From Triatoma infestans (taxonomy: Eukaryota > Arthropoda > Insecta > Hemiptera > Reduviidae), in assembly GCA_011037195.1 (NCBI GenBank), contig JAAEAF010003335.1, positions 94,872-158,871 on the forward strand: 64,000 nt of DNA, read 5' to 3'. Below, in pieces: positions 23,100 through 33,911 of this stretch. Numbering within the stretch: position 1 is the stretch's first letter; every line of letters starts with the position of its first letter. The translations under genes were made by a program, and so were the position numbers. A model generated the notes under the pieces. That model saw nothing but the letters and a program-made list of their open reading frames with translations. It searched no databases and was not told where the DNA came from.

Positions 23100-23930
23100 C
23101 AAGCAACAGATATCCCTTACGGGCTTGTACTCATAGTTACTGATAAATTTTTAATAAAACTTGTCGGTGTTTTTATGGATAAAATCGTATAAAACTGAAA
23201 TAACTTCAGTAAAAAAGCATTTGTGGTCAACTGATTTTGTTCAAATAATACATTGTATGTGTACTTGATGCACTAAGTTTAAAGAAAATCGTCGGAGCCA
23301 TTTGCAAGAAAATTGGAAAAAAGTAGGGAAAAAAATTTAGTAACGTGGTACTTCCGGTTGAGTAATATTGACAGATAACTTACTATCGGATCCCATGGTA
23401 CCTAAACGGAATGTCAAGTTTAAACTTGCTGCGATTTTTCGTTTTTGAGCTATGCTGATCACATACACACACACACACATAAGCACAGACCATTTTCTAA
23501 AAACCACTTTTTTGGACTCGGGGGACCTCAAAGTGTATATTTCTGGTGAAAACACGATATCGAAGAAAACTTGACACACTAGGAGTAAGAGACGTAAAGA
23601 AAAAAAAAAAGACTTTCACTGACTGTAATCTACATATTTTTGATTTATTTATTTATAGTAAACATATTACTCAATTACAAATTTCATATACGAAACTGAA
23701 AACATGCATAAGTTCACCAGAAATGTAATTAGGCAAAAAAAGTAATCGTATATCCGATAAACCGATTTTCTCAAACTCGAAATTATGCCAACGCCATAGA
23801 TCCAAATTAATCTTATTTAGATGATAGAGTGGTATAGTATACTGAAATGGCACTGTAGAGGAAAGCCTGACATCACCACAGTTCAGAACACCAAAATTTT
23901 CCAAGGAGAATATTTCAAATAAAGCAATAC
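23100..23930 (-). repeat. Two head-to-tail P-family repeats, minus orientation
   Basis: The first copy runs to CTAGGAGTAAGAGACGTAAAG and an A-run (about 23,610), with a CA microsatellite at 23,463-23,482. A second copy starts directly after (GACTTTCACTGACTGTAATC) and runs to about 23,930. Confidence 0.7.
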
Positions 23931-24127
23931 CTCTTTTTACTTTTCTTTTCAGCGACTGGCAGTTCCCGGTCTTCATCTTGCATTTTATCAAGTAAAATAA
24001 ATTTCGAAAACATGTTTTTTTTTTTTTGTTAAAATATAACTCCGTTTTAAATATAACTTCAAGGCCTATACCACGAAGATTTCAGTCCCAGGCCTTCAAC
24101 TGGAAATATCACATTTTGAAGAATATT

Positions 24128-25000
24128 TTTATTTTCTCTTCCGCTGTAAGGAGGATGAAGTAATGAATTTATGGCAGATATTTATGGTAATTTTTGAAAC
24201 TGTATTTTTTTCCGGAAATACATGTTTTGAGATCCCCCCTCCCCCCGAGTATGAAAAAAATGTTTTTAGCGAATTGTGTGTGTGTGAGAATCCCACCGCA
24301 TCTGACAGAAAGGATTCGGATTAAATCTATCGTCCGCAAAAAGCGTCTTTACTGAATGGATTTTGTTTCAATTCTTCGCGAATTTGTCGAAAATGGTTCA
24401 AACGATTTTCGATTACTATCTACACACATAAATACCTATCACTTTTATTTGAATTACTTTCTCGGGAATATTGATTATTTAAGGGTTCTGAGGGGAACTT
24501 TTCCTCTTGGGATCAGTGTATGGATTTACCACCTATATTATATTAATATACACTAAAAACGTTGATATAATTCGAAATGTGAAGAAAATTGGTGAAGAAC
24601 GGTAAAGTACATCTTAACAGAATAGGTTTTTTGAGTTTTTTAGAATTTTCTCGAAAACGGCTGAGTAAGTTTTCTTCAAACTTGAAATGCTTAGGGTACC
24701 GATAGAAATTTATCACTTTTATATGAAACTTTTTTCCCAAATAATTGATTTTAGAGATGTTTGGAGTTGGTTTCAGTTGAGGTTTAAATTTCAATTGCAC
24801 ATGCTTTGTTGATTTTAATAGAGGGCGTTATACACAAATCCGTTCAGGTAGATATAACCATTACCCCTTATTTTATGGGCAGCCCAATTAAAAATTGTCA
24901 ACGTTGCATTTTTAAAGAAATTGTTAATGGAATTGTTTTAATTGGAGCAGGAGAAAGCTTGCGAGTGTTACACATCATAATTTTTTTTAATCAAAATGGA
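24128..25000 (+). repeat. P-family repeat, variant 3' end
   Basis: Starts TTTTCTCTTCCGCTGTAAGGAGGA, with the CCGGAAATACATG and CGAAAATGGTTCAAACGATTTTC blocks. It ends in the alternative 3' module (GTCAACGTTGCATTTTTAAAG..GGAGCAGGAGAAAGCTTGCGAGTG) also seen near 38,020-38,110. Confidence 0.7.
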
Positions 25001-25554
25001 CGCCCAGTCTATTTATAATATAGATAGATACTGTATTAATAATTTCAAATTTTTTTTTATTTTTTAGTTTTTATCTAATATAATAGTGTTGACAATACAC
25101 TACAACAGTTACACACACAAACGCACAAAGAAGGGGTGGAATGCGTTGTTGAAATGTGGCTGCCAGATGTTTAACAAACCATACGCCATATTTATAACCT
25201 CCAGCTCGGCACTTAGTAAAACTCTCAGAATTAGCAGCTGTTTCCAACGGCCGACACAACTCAATACTTTTTACTACCATAGAGTCCACAATAAGCCCAA
25301 CCCTCTACGCTTGTCCATTATATATGTGTATGCACATATTTAGAGATACATATAAGTTTTTATTATATTTAAACCATTAGAGTGTTTGTTCAGAATTCAA
25401 GTCTACAGTTAGTGACAACACTTCTTCACACAAACTAACCAATCAGGTAAATTTCTAGTTTTAGATCAAGGGTGTCTTGTTTAATTCGCCAAGTAATTTT
25501 CAAGGGGTCCCCCCCTAGATATAAGTATTTGCAATTGAAAAACAGAATTGTTCA

Positions 25555-26335
25555 TTATACCCCTAATCCAGATTTTTTTTTTTTTTAATCCCTTCCATTT
25601 TTATTTTCTCTTTCTGCTGTGAGATAAAGTGTTGTTGTCGTCACAAATTTTCTATTTTGGTGTTTTCACTGGAAATTCATGGTTGGAGATCCTCTGAATT
25701 AGAGTTTTTCTTGATTTTCTCGAATATAACACCATTAAGTGTATATCTACACACATTAATGCCTGCCTTCTTTTTTTTAAACATTTTCTTTTCCTAGGGA
25801 AATTGGTTTTTGATGGGTACATCCGTACAATCTATGGTTCTATCGATTGGAGAATCTAAATTTTAATAAATGACGTTTTTGAGGAAACCATACATACATT
25901 CCCCTCCAAAATTTCTTTAAATGAACGTTCTCGGGAAAAAGGACCCAACAAAAGTGATAAGAATTCATTATTAGTGTAAAATATTAAATGAAATCCGTCG
26001 GGTGTTTTTATGGTTAAAATAGTAGAAAACTAAAAAAACGCACATCCGGTCCAACCGTTTAAATCAGAATTTTCACAACATCTTAATTCTAATTAATATT
26101 ATTTAGACGTTAGAATTCTTTAATAAACTAAAGCAGCACTTTAGATGAAAACACAACATAGTCCCACTCCTAATGAAGACCTTAAAATGAAATTGACCAG
26201 AGTAATGTTTAAAGAAAATCATTGGAGCCGTTTTCGAGAAAATTGCAAAAAAAAAAAAAAATAATGAAAAATCCGGTCAGTAAAGAGGTACTTCCGGGTG
26301 AGCAATTTTGACAGATAAGTTCATGTCGGATCTGT
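25555..26335. repeat. P-family repeats, plus then minus orientation
   Basis: A P 3' remnant CCAGATTTTTT joins a P start (TTTTCTCTTTCTGCTGTGAGA) through a T-run at about 25,570-25,615. After 25,870 the orientation is reversed, up to the SINE. Confidence 0.6.
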
Positions 26336-26339
26336 TATT

Positions 26340-26750
26340 TGGGGAGTAGCGACCCCACGGGTTTCCACAGCTGTATACCATGCACTTCGTCAGTACAGTA
26401 CAGAATACACTTAAACTACATACACTCTCCTTTTTACAGGCAAGGACCAACACAGTACACAAACTCGGGTCACCGTCCCTAGTTAATTGGCCTAAGCCAA
26501 GAGAGAAGGAAGGGTTAAGCTCAGTGTAGCGCGTTGGAATAGCAACGCGGAGGTCTCGGTTTCGAATCCAGCATGGTGCTCTTAGATTTTCTCTTCCTAG
26601 GAGCCTCTACAACTCACTGTCCGATGATGGGCAGTGTTGTGTATAGCTAGAGAACACTGTTGGAGGCCGGCAGTGACTGAGAAGGCTCCGGGAGGGCACA
26701 ACAGATCTTTCAGGTCGCAGTGCAATAATCCTCTACAATAATCTTTACTG
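26340..26750 (+). mobile_element. Composite tRNA-derived SINE, plus orientation
   Basis: Extra segment 26,340-26,500, then GGTTAAGCTCAGTGTAGCGCG (A-box-like), GGTTTCGAATCC (B box, one base longer) and the body ending TCGCAGTGCAATAATCCTCTA. It pairs with the copy at 22,725-23,092. Confidence 0.85.
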
Positions 26751-26817
26751 TCGGAACTCAGAGTGATGAATCATTTTGAACATTCAGACATTTTCCGTGG
26801 CCTGCTTCATTTTGTGG

Positions 26818-26856
26818 ACATCAACCGGTTTCGGGCGTTTGCCCATCTTCAGGATG
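26818..26856 (-). ncRNA. Hammerhead ribozyme motif, copy 2 (core intact)
   Basis: Minus strand: CATC, CTGAAGA, TGGGCAAACGCCC, GAAA, CCGGTT, GAATG. All core bases and the CCGG palindrome are present. Stem I carries one bulged A. Confidence 0.75.
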
Positions 26857-26915
26857 CGTTTTTTCAGACAGTGTGACAACACAGACTTGCACAGAGCAAA
26901 TTCAGTTTACACACT

Positions 26916-27642
26916 CCAAAAAAATTGAAGGCGCAAACATGTATTGCAGGTTTAGATATTTAGTATACCCAAAAAAATTAAAGGGGCAACCCTGTATTGC
27001 GGAATTAGATATTTAGTATACCCAAAAAATTGAAGGGGCAACCATGTTTTGCGGGTTTAGATATTTAGTATAACCCAAAAAATTGAAGGGGCAACCCTGT
27101 ATTGCGGGTTTAGATTTTTAGTATACCCAAAAAAATTGAAGAGGCTCACCTGTATTACAGGTTTAGATATTTAGTATTCCTAAGAAAATTGAAGGGGCAA
27201 CTATGTATTGCGGGTTTAGATATTTAATATACCCAAAAAAATTGAAGGGGCAAACCTTATTGCGGGTTTAGATATTTAGCATAACCAAAAAAATTGATGG
27301 GACAACCACGTATTGCGGGTTTAGATATTTAGTATACCCCAAAAAATTGAAGGGGCAACCATGTATTGCGGGATTAGATATTTAGTATACCCAAAAATTG
27401 AAGGGGGACCATGTATTGCGGGTTTAGATATTTAGTATACCTCAAAAATGTAGGGGCACATGTATTGCGGGTTTTAGATATTTAGCATAAGCCAAAAAAA
27501 TTTATGGGACAACCACGTATTGCGGGTTTAGATATTTAGTATACCCCAAAAAATTGAAGGGGCAACCATGTATTGCGGGATTAGATATTTAGTATACCCA
27601 AAAATTGAAGGGGGACCATGTATTGCGGGTTTAGATATTTAG
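26916..27642 (+). repeat. 53-bp minisatellite array, about 14 units
   Basis: Unit runs from CCCAAAAAAATTGAAGGGGC through CATGTATTGCGGG to TTTAGATATTTAGTATA. Fourteen copies of the TTTAGATATTTAG part are visible. A higher-order duplication is evident: the three-unit block at about 27,285-27,435 recurs at about 27,489-27,640 with the same private variants (GATGGGACAACCACG, GGGATTAG, GAAGGGGGACC). Confidence 0.95.
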
Positions 27643-27702
27643 GAGTGTGTAAACTGAATTTGCTCTGTGCAAGTCTGTGTTGTCATACTATCTGAAAAAA
27701 CG

Positions 27703-27740
27703 CATCCTGAATATGGGCGGTCGCCCGAAACCGGTCGATG
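27703..27740 (+). ncRNA. Hammerhead ribozyme motif, copy 3 (catalytic G lost)
   Basis: CATC, CTGAATA, TGGGCGGTCGCCC, GAAA, CCGGTC, GATG. The second core G (G8 in CUGANGA) is T, predicted to abolish cleavage. Stems and palindrome are kept. Confidence 0.7.
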
Positions 27741-27829
27741 ACCACAAAATGAAGCAGGCTACCACGGAAAATGTCTCTGATGCTTTCCAGCTCTGCAGAA
27801 CCAACCACCACAACAACATTTTGAACTTT

Positions 27830-28250
27830 CTGCTATTTTTCGTTTTAGAGTAATTCTGTTTACACACACAACACACTACAAGCCATTTCACTAAAACTCC
27901 TGTGGCAGACGGTACAGCGTACCATGTTGTAATTTTCTTATTTTTATAATCACTATAAATTATATATAATTCAATAAAAGAAGAAAAAAAACAGGGAACC
28001 TCAAAATGTGTATATTCGGTGAAAACTCGATATCAAAAATTAGACATTACAATAATTTACAACTGCAATAACTGCAGTTAGAAAAAGTAAAAAAAAAAAT
28101 TCTACCGGAAATACGACTTTGCAGAACGAATATTTAAGATTTCCGTAATTTCCACGAAACCAGCTGCAATGATTTTCTTTAAACTTAGCATGCTAACCTA
28201 CTCAGTATATAAACCTATACTTGAAATTACGTTTCTATTTGACCAGAGGA
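27830..28250. repeat. P-family repeat fragments
   Basis: Reversed P sequence with an ACACACAAC tract to about 28,090, then a short plus-orientation piece containing TCTACCGGAAATACGACTTTGC. Confidence 0.55.
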
Positions 28251-29235
28251 TCAAAAATGAATGTTAGGATAAGGAGTTTTTTATTTTCTTTTTAGTTTTT
28301 TAAACGTAGTGTTTAATAAAATATATTAAATTAAATTAAAAATACCAATCAATAAAATGCTTTAATCTTGAAAAAAATACGCGCAATATGTTTGAGATAA
28401 AAAACAGATATGATACTGTACATAATATTACGCATTTAATGTTTCTGGTGAAAACATCGATTATTGCTGATAAGATAAAATAAATAATGTAATAATAACA
28501 ATAAAAGATCAATATTTTAGAGGAAATTCAAGAGAGAAAAAAATTTAGTGGGAAATGAATGCATTGTAAAAAAGAGAGGGAGAAAATGTAACAGTTGGTA
28601 TTACTGAAACTTATTGTTTTATGCATTTAGTATCGATTATTCAGATATGTTCAAGTTCGCCCGCTTTATATTCATGAATACATAACCTCATAATAAAACT
28701 TTGTTTCAAATAATGAAGTTTGAATTATTTAATGCAATTTACTTAACATATTATTGCCATTTATAATTAATGAACAATTGTGATGGTATCGCTTTTGTGT
28801 GAATTGTTTATAAAAATGTAAATTCTAAATAAGTACAATATTTGTGCTAGCTTTAAGTTTATTTATTTGAGCTGACACTAATGTAGATTATTTGATATAT
28901 TTTACACTCTTTGCTATAACTGTCTTTGGTATTGCAGCAATTATTAATCTCTTTTATTTGAAACATTTTTCCCAAAAAGAGAAAGAGGGTTCTGAGACCA
29001 TTTTAATGACGTTAGATTTAACTCTAAATTCTGTCATCATAAATTTTGCTGGTGAATGATGTGGTTGCTCCTTATGTCCTAAAACAAACAAGGATAATTC
29101 CGACCTCCCTATAATTAAAGGTAATGCAGTGCTTCGGACAGCTAAACTAAAAAAACTATAAAACTAAAAAAATTCTTTGTTTAATGAAAATGTATTAATT
29201 AGAATATAGACAGCAATCAGCAAAGGGTCCAATCA
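28250..29235. other. AT-rich stretch, no feature recognised
   Basis: About 1 kb of unique-looking AT-rich DNA with no long ORF and no clear match to the window's repeats beyond short P-like traces near 28,970. Confidence 0.5.
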
Positions 29236-29238
29236 GAA

Positions 29239-30520
29239 GTGTCAATATACAGAGTGTCAATTTTAACAAGCAACATCCACTTGTCTTGGTACGCCAGATA
29301 GAAACAAAATTCCAAATGACCCGTAATTTTTTCAAGCATTCTAAATACGTAATCAATTATTTTGTTTAAGCTGCAGAAATAAGAGATTTTGAAACCACAT
29401 TTCTTATTCCAAATTAGACCACATATTCTTGTTAACCAACTCTTAAAGTAGATTATCTTCTTTTTTCATGGTAAATTGGTTATTAATCTGATTTTCTAGT
29501 TGGTTATTAATCTGATCTGGACTAGTTATTCAATTTTGAACGCTGAGAAATTTTTATTTAATTTTCTTGACTTATTCTTTATTTTTTTTGGTTTTGAAAG
29601 ATTTTGTATGGAGTGATGCATGAATACGGATTATTGAATAAGGTGGACGCCGAATATGGCAGATGAAAATCCAGGTATTACACATAGTCCAGACACAATA
29701 ATTTCCTTTAAATATGTGGTGCAACCTAATAGGGAATCAACTTATAGGTCCGTATTTCTACAATAAAACATTAAACACAGGCAGGTATCTTCCTTTTTCT
29801 TAAGTGAAGTTCTCCTAGATCTGCTTCTTGGAAATGTCATGTTTGCACGCTAGCAATGATGTAGTTTCAGCAAAATGGATTTCCAGCTCATAATCGAGGA
29901 TAGGAAGGTTGTCATCTAACAGCACACTTAGCTCGTGGGGGGGGGGGGGGGAATGGATTGGCACGACACCTCCCCAGACATTTTTCCGGGCACTTCCCCA
30001 GATTAATTCTTCTTGGGGATACCTTAAAAATTTTGTAATGAGTGCAGTCAATGAGAACTAGACAAAATGGGTGTGTTTGTGTCCTTATTTAATGATGATG
30101 CCCATTTTAAACAACTAATGTGAATATGTTTACGTCTTATTTGAGTAAAAACTAAAAAAACAGTGGAATAACAGCAACGAGAAGGCAGAGAAATTTCTTT
30201 ACATTCAAAATTGAATATCTCAGCGAATATTCACAGGAATTGTTTCGTTCAAAAACCATTTTTCATGAAAAAATATATACTTAAAGAATTATACATTCAA
30301 GAATAATGAATTGTTCATTACATAAAAATATGTGGTCCAATTTGAAATAAGAAAGTTGTTTCGAAATCACTAATTTTTGTAGCTTATAAAAATAATCTAT
30401 AACATTAATCGAATATCCTTGAAAAAAATTAAGAAATTTTTGTGGATTTATGACGTACTTTCCAACATAAGTAGGTAGTACATGTTGAAGCTGTCACCCT
30501 GTACAATCTCAAAGAAATGG
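29239..30520. repeat. Inverted-repeat structure with arms of about 200 bp
   Basis: 29,239-29,440 and 30,320-30,520 are diverged inverted copies: CTTATTCCAAATTAGACCACATATTCTTG against the reverse of CAAAAATATGTGGTCCAATTTGAAATAAG, and the flanking AATTTTTTTCAAG. Between them lies about 880 bp with a run of 15 G (29,937-29,951) and a 78-codon minus-strand ORF of no known family. This is probably a DNA-transposon derivative, but no TSD was identified. Confidence 0.6.
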
Positions 30521-31245
30521 ATGGTAGACGATAGAATTAAGATTTTTAAAGATGGATAATAATGGAGGGGGTGGGGGATGACATAATGAAATGCGCTTTT
30601 TATAGTATTTACGTATTTTACATCCCAGAAGTGAACGATTTTAATTAACTAAGGAAATTAAAAACAACGTTTGGGTGGGTGGCTCCAAGGCAAAATTATC
30701 ATCTTTTATTTATATTTTGATGAAATATACTAGCAGATTGGGATCCGATCTCATTCGTGCTATTTAATTTAATAGGCCACCCTAATGACATCATCCCAAA
30801 AAGTGACGTCACGCCTTGTTAAGACAATTATTCTTAACTATGTACTATGGTGTTAGCAAAACTGTATCAGTCAAGATAGCTATTTCTAAACTGACATATT
30901 GTACTTGTTAGAAACATATGTATCTACGTAATTTTTTAATTTTTTTTTGTATCCAAGAAACGAACATAATAATTTTTAGTGTCTGTGACAAACTTTGTTT
31001 TTTTGTAAACCAAGGACAAAAATTAAATTGATCAATTTTAATTAACTGGAAACTGTTTCAATTAAAACATTGAGTAATCAAGTGAGGCTAAAGACTATTT
31101 TCAATTTTATTTATTAATTGAATTATTAAAAAAAAATATATTGAAAAGTGGTAAGTTGCACATACGTTAAACTTATAATAATTATGTTATTCATTTTTAG
31201 AACAACTTCTATTATAAATTCCAATAACATTCATAATTCCCATTA
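30521..31245. other. AT-rich stretch, no feature recognised
   Basis: No coding signal, RNA gene or matched repeat seen over about 725 bp. Confidence 0.45.
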
Positions 31246-31246
31246 C

Positions 31247-31812
31247 TTTCTCTTTCTGGGTACTGTTGTATTTTTTGTAAGATTTTTCGAAAGACAGTTT
31301 TCGTTTTAAATAGATGTTTTTTAAGTTTTCCTGAATATGAAAAATAATTGATGTGAAACATTCATTTTTTCTTACTGCAATTTACTTACAATTTACAGCA
31401 ATTTACAGCAATTTATACAATTTCATTACAAATTTTCTTTTAAAATTACAATGCTTAAAAAACGTTTAGTTAAGATGACCATAAAAAGAAGTTGCTAGGA
31501 GTTATACACCTGAGTAGACATTTTGGGCGTTCTCTGTCTCAATTAACAAAGCTTGCAGCGGCAATTTAAATTTAACCAATCTGACAGGTTCCACAAACCC
31601 CTCTAAATTTTTTTTTTGTTTATTGAAAAAATGTAATATAAATAAAAGTGACAGGTTTATATCTATGAAATTACTATTCTTATTTTGCTAGTAGTTTTTA
31701 ATAAAATTCTCAAAAACACAAAAACCTATTTCTGTGAAGTGGCACTTCTGGTTTTCTGATTTTCTAGCAATATGCATTATATATGTGATAGAACGATCGT
31801 GTTGAAGTGATA
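31247..31812 (-). repeat. P-family repeat fragments, the target of the hAT insertion
   Basis: A short P start occurs at 31,247. A reversed copy from about 31,340 contains the CTTACTGCAATTTAC and GAAGTGGCACTTCTGG blocks. The reversed copy is interrupted at CTTTAGAG (31,813) by the hAT element and resumes at 33,189. Confidence 0.6.
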
Positions 31813-31969
31813 CTTTAGAGCAATGATCGCCAAACTTTTTTGATCGCGTAACCCTAAAACGAAAATAAATTATTATTGTACCCAGACATAATATATATGT
31901 GTGTGTAGTTAAGAATCAAATTATTTATTATTTATTAACTAAAACAATATTAATATATGTACCTACCTG

Positions 31970-32290
31970 TAAATTAAATTGGAAATTTACATTTTGAATT
32001 AGAATTTAATGTGATGAAAATCTGGTTTGATATGCCCTCTGTTAATGCAATTCGAAGATCTGATTCTAACTCTAATTTATTTCTGTATTTAGTTTTAATT
32101 GTTGTCATTGCAGGAACGCTACTTCACAGAGCATGTAGAACCAAAGAGTAAGATTGCATTCGTTGCTGTGCTTACTAAATCTGGATATTCGGTTTCCAAT
32201 TCTATCCACCAATTTATGAAGAGATTTTTCTTTAAATTCGGATTGTAACGTTGTTCTTTCTCTCATGTTGCAGAATGGCTGAACAGTCAT
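31970..32290 (-). pseudogene. hAT transposase C-terminal remnant
   Basis: The minus strand gives NLTLWFYMLCEVAFLQ and, one frame over, MTTIKTKYRNKLELESDL followed by RIALTEG. This fits the end of a hAT dimerisation region ('F..M..IK.KYRNKL..E.DLR.AL'). A frameshift and internal stops make it inactive. Only the last part of a normal transposase (usually over 500 aa) is present. Confidence 0.7.
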
Positions 32291-32478
32291 GGATGGCGCC
32301 GGGGGAAAAAGCCTGTTATTAAATGCTCAAAAATCTATTGTTTTGGGTTCTCGAATACATATATGGATAAGGAATTGGAAGGAATGTTGAGGCTAAATAA
32401 ATCTCCTGAAATAAAACTCTTCCAATAAATTAGAAAAATGTACATCAAATCTATATTTATGGAAATAATTACTATATG

Positions 32479-32588
32479 AAAACAAGAATTAGTTGGCTTC
32501 TCGACCAATTCCAAGGTAAAAAACAAAAGTAATTTGGTAATTGTTTTTTACCTTGGAATCGGTCGAGAAGCCAACTAATTCTTGTTTT
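32479..32588. repeat. 48-bp near-perfect palindrome
   Basis: Arms 32,479-32,526 and 32,541-32,588 are reverse complements at 47 of 48 positions, with a 14-base spacer. As RNA or extruded DNA this would form a very stable hairpin. It lies inside the hAT remnant just upstream of the hammerhead element. Confidence 0.95.
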
Positions 32589-32762
32589 TATATTACAACT
32601 AACGGCCAACAAAGAAAATCTTCTGGAAATTACTATATTTTTTACGTGTCAGAAAAATTTGCTAAATTTCCATTATAAATATATAATTGTTGTGGTGGTT
32701 GGTTCCGCAGAGCTGGAAAGCATCAGAGACATTTTCCGTGGTAGCCTGCTTCATTTTGTGGT

Positions 32763-32800
32763 CATCGACCGTGTTTCGGGCGTTCGCCCGTCTTCAATGC
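32763..32800 (-). ncRNA. Hammerhead motif, copy 4 (degenerate)
   Basis: Minus strand GCAT, TGAAGA, CGGGCGAACGCCC, GAAA, CACGGTC, GATG. Bases are missing at the start of the core (CC of CATCCTG), and an extra base breaks the palindrome. Predicted inactive. Confidence 0.55.
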
Positions 32801-32906
32801 GTTTTTCAGACAGATGATAACACAGACTTGCACATAGCAAATTCATTTTTTAACACACTCAAATTTGCTATGTGCAAGTCTGTATGGTCATAACTGTCTG
32901 AAAACG

Positions 32907-32944
32907 CATCCTGAAGATGAGCGAACGCCCGAAACCGGTCGATG
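32907..32944 (+). ncRNA. Hammerhead ribozyme motif, copy 5 (core intact)
   Basis: CATC, CTGAAGA, TGAGCGAACGCCC, GAAA, CCGGTC, GATG. The core, stem I and CCGG palindrome are complete; stem II has one A-C mismatch. Confidence 0.75.
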
Positions 32945-33259
32945 ACCACAAAATGAAGCAGGCTACCACGGAAAATGTCTCTGATGAAATATATAATTTC
33001 TGCTAAATTTCCCGCTACACGCAATTAAAATTTTTCCTTGTATGACAGCGTACTTCTGCGAAGCGTACTTCTTCGGAGGATGACTGTAAGATAGACAGAC
33101 TGCGGACAGAACACACATACAGTATTTTGAAGGGAAACTTGCCGTACCCTCAAATATGAGTTTGCAAACCCCAGTTTGGAGACCACTGCTTTAGAGGAAA
33201 GGATGAACCCAAGGCTCCACGGGAAAAACCCAAAAAATAAATTTTCCAGAGAAAATGTT

Positions 33260-33910
33260 TCAGATAAAAATGATACGAACAGAACCACACATGGCCTGTA
33301 CAATACATAACCTAATTAAATATATATTTGCATTTCCGAATCTATTTATTATGAAGCATCGAAACTTAGCAATAAATAATATATTTATTAAGTAATAATA
33401 TAAAGTTTTACTTACTATCTGATATTTGTAAAAGCTCATAAAGATAGTTTGCATCTTCTTTTATTGAGATGTTTACATAAACTTCAGTTATCTAAACAGA
33501 AAACATAACCTTATAATTATTCCCTACGGGCGGGAAGAAGGCAGAGTGTAGGTTACAGTGCGTAGATAATTGCAGGCTTGCCAGCAACCCTCCCGCCGCC
33601 ACTACTGTCCAAAACAAACATCTTCATATCTTATAGAACGTTAATCAAAGAGTGAAAACTAACAAGCTAGAAATGGGAGAAGAGGGCGTTTATTAGATTT
33701 TTTTCATTAGATAGATTTCTTCTCTATTGTGTTTTGGTTTTGTCCAGTTAAAGCTCCGCTCATAAAACAAATATAACGCGCACATCTACAAATATATATA
33801 CCTATACATTTCATTGTAGTGCACTAAATCAAAAATATTTTTCAAAACTGGTTACACTCTTCAGTTCGTTTTTTTAGTGCGTTCTTCTTAGAAAAAAAAA
33901 CATATTAAAC
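33260..33910. other. Unassigned AT-rich stretch
   Basis: Follows the end of the P copy interrupted by hAT. It contains a short GC-richer patch at 33,525-33,610. No coding or RNA gene is supported. Confidence 0.4.
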
Positions 33911-33911
33911 T

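Larger units (their letters stand above)
26781..27816. mobile_element. Hammerhead-bearing inverted-arm retroelement with satellite core
   Basis: The left arm (to about 26,915) and right arm (27,643-27,816) are inverted copies of one sequence, with a 53-bp tandem array between. The direct repeat CATTTTGAAC flanks it (26,771-26,780 and 27,817-27,826). The left arm lacks roughly 45 bases of the terminal GTTGTGGTGGTTGG segment that the right arm keeps. Variable end truncation plus a 10-bp TSD suggests retrotransposition. There is no protein-coding content, so it would be mobilised by another element, plausibly a PLE (inference from the ribozyme type). Confidence 0.85.
32689..32986. mobile_element. 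Hammerhead-bearing inverted-arm retroelement, 298 bp, 12-bp TSD
   Basis: The left arm starts GTTGTGGTGGTTGGTTCCGC and contains the minus-strand motif. The arms meet near 32,855-32,865 (AACACACTCAAATTTGC), and the right arm is the inverted copy ending at CTGATG. The direct repeat AAATATATAATT flanks it at 32,677-32,688 and 32,987-32,998. No satellite core is present, unlike the 26.8-kb copy. Confidence 0.92.
31821..33188 (-). mobile_element. hAT-superfamily transposon remnant, 1,368 bp, 8-bp TSD
   Basis: The ends are CAATGATCGCCAAACTTTTT (left) and, read inward from the right, CAGTGGTCTCCAAACTGGGG: matching hAT-style TIRs starting CA.TG. The 8-bp direct repeat CTTTAGAG lies at 31,813-31,820 and 33,189-33,196; 8 bp is the hAT TSD length, and excision restores a continuous P repeat. 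Inside, on the minus strand, is a decayed transposase C-terminus. A near-perfect palindrome and a later hammerhead-element insertion also lie within it. Confidence 0.9.

Noticed and set aside
26916..27642. Regular array considered as CRISPR
   Set aside because: Units are contiguous with no unique spacers, in eukaryotic DNA with transposon arms around it; it is a minisatellite.
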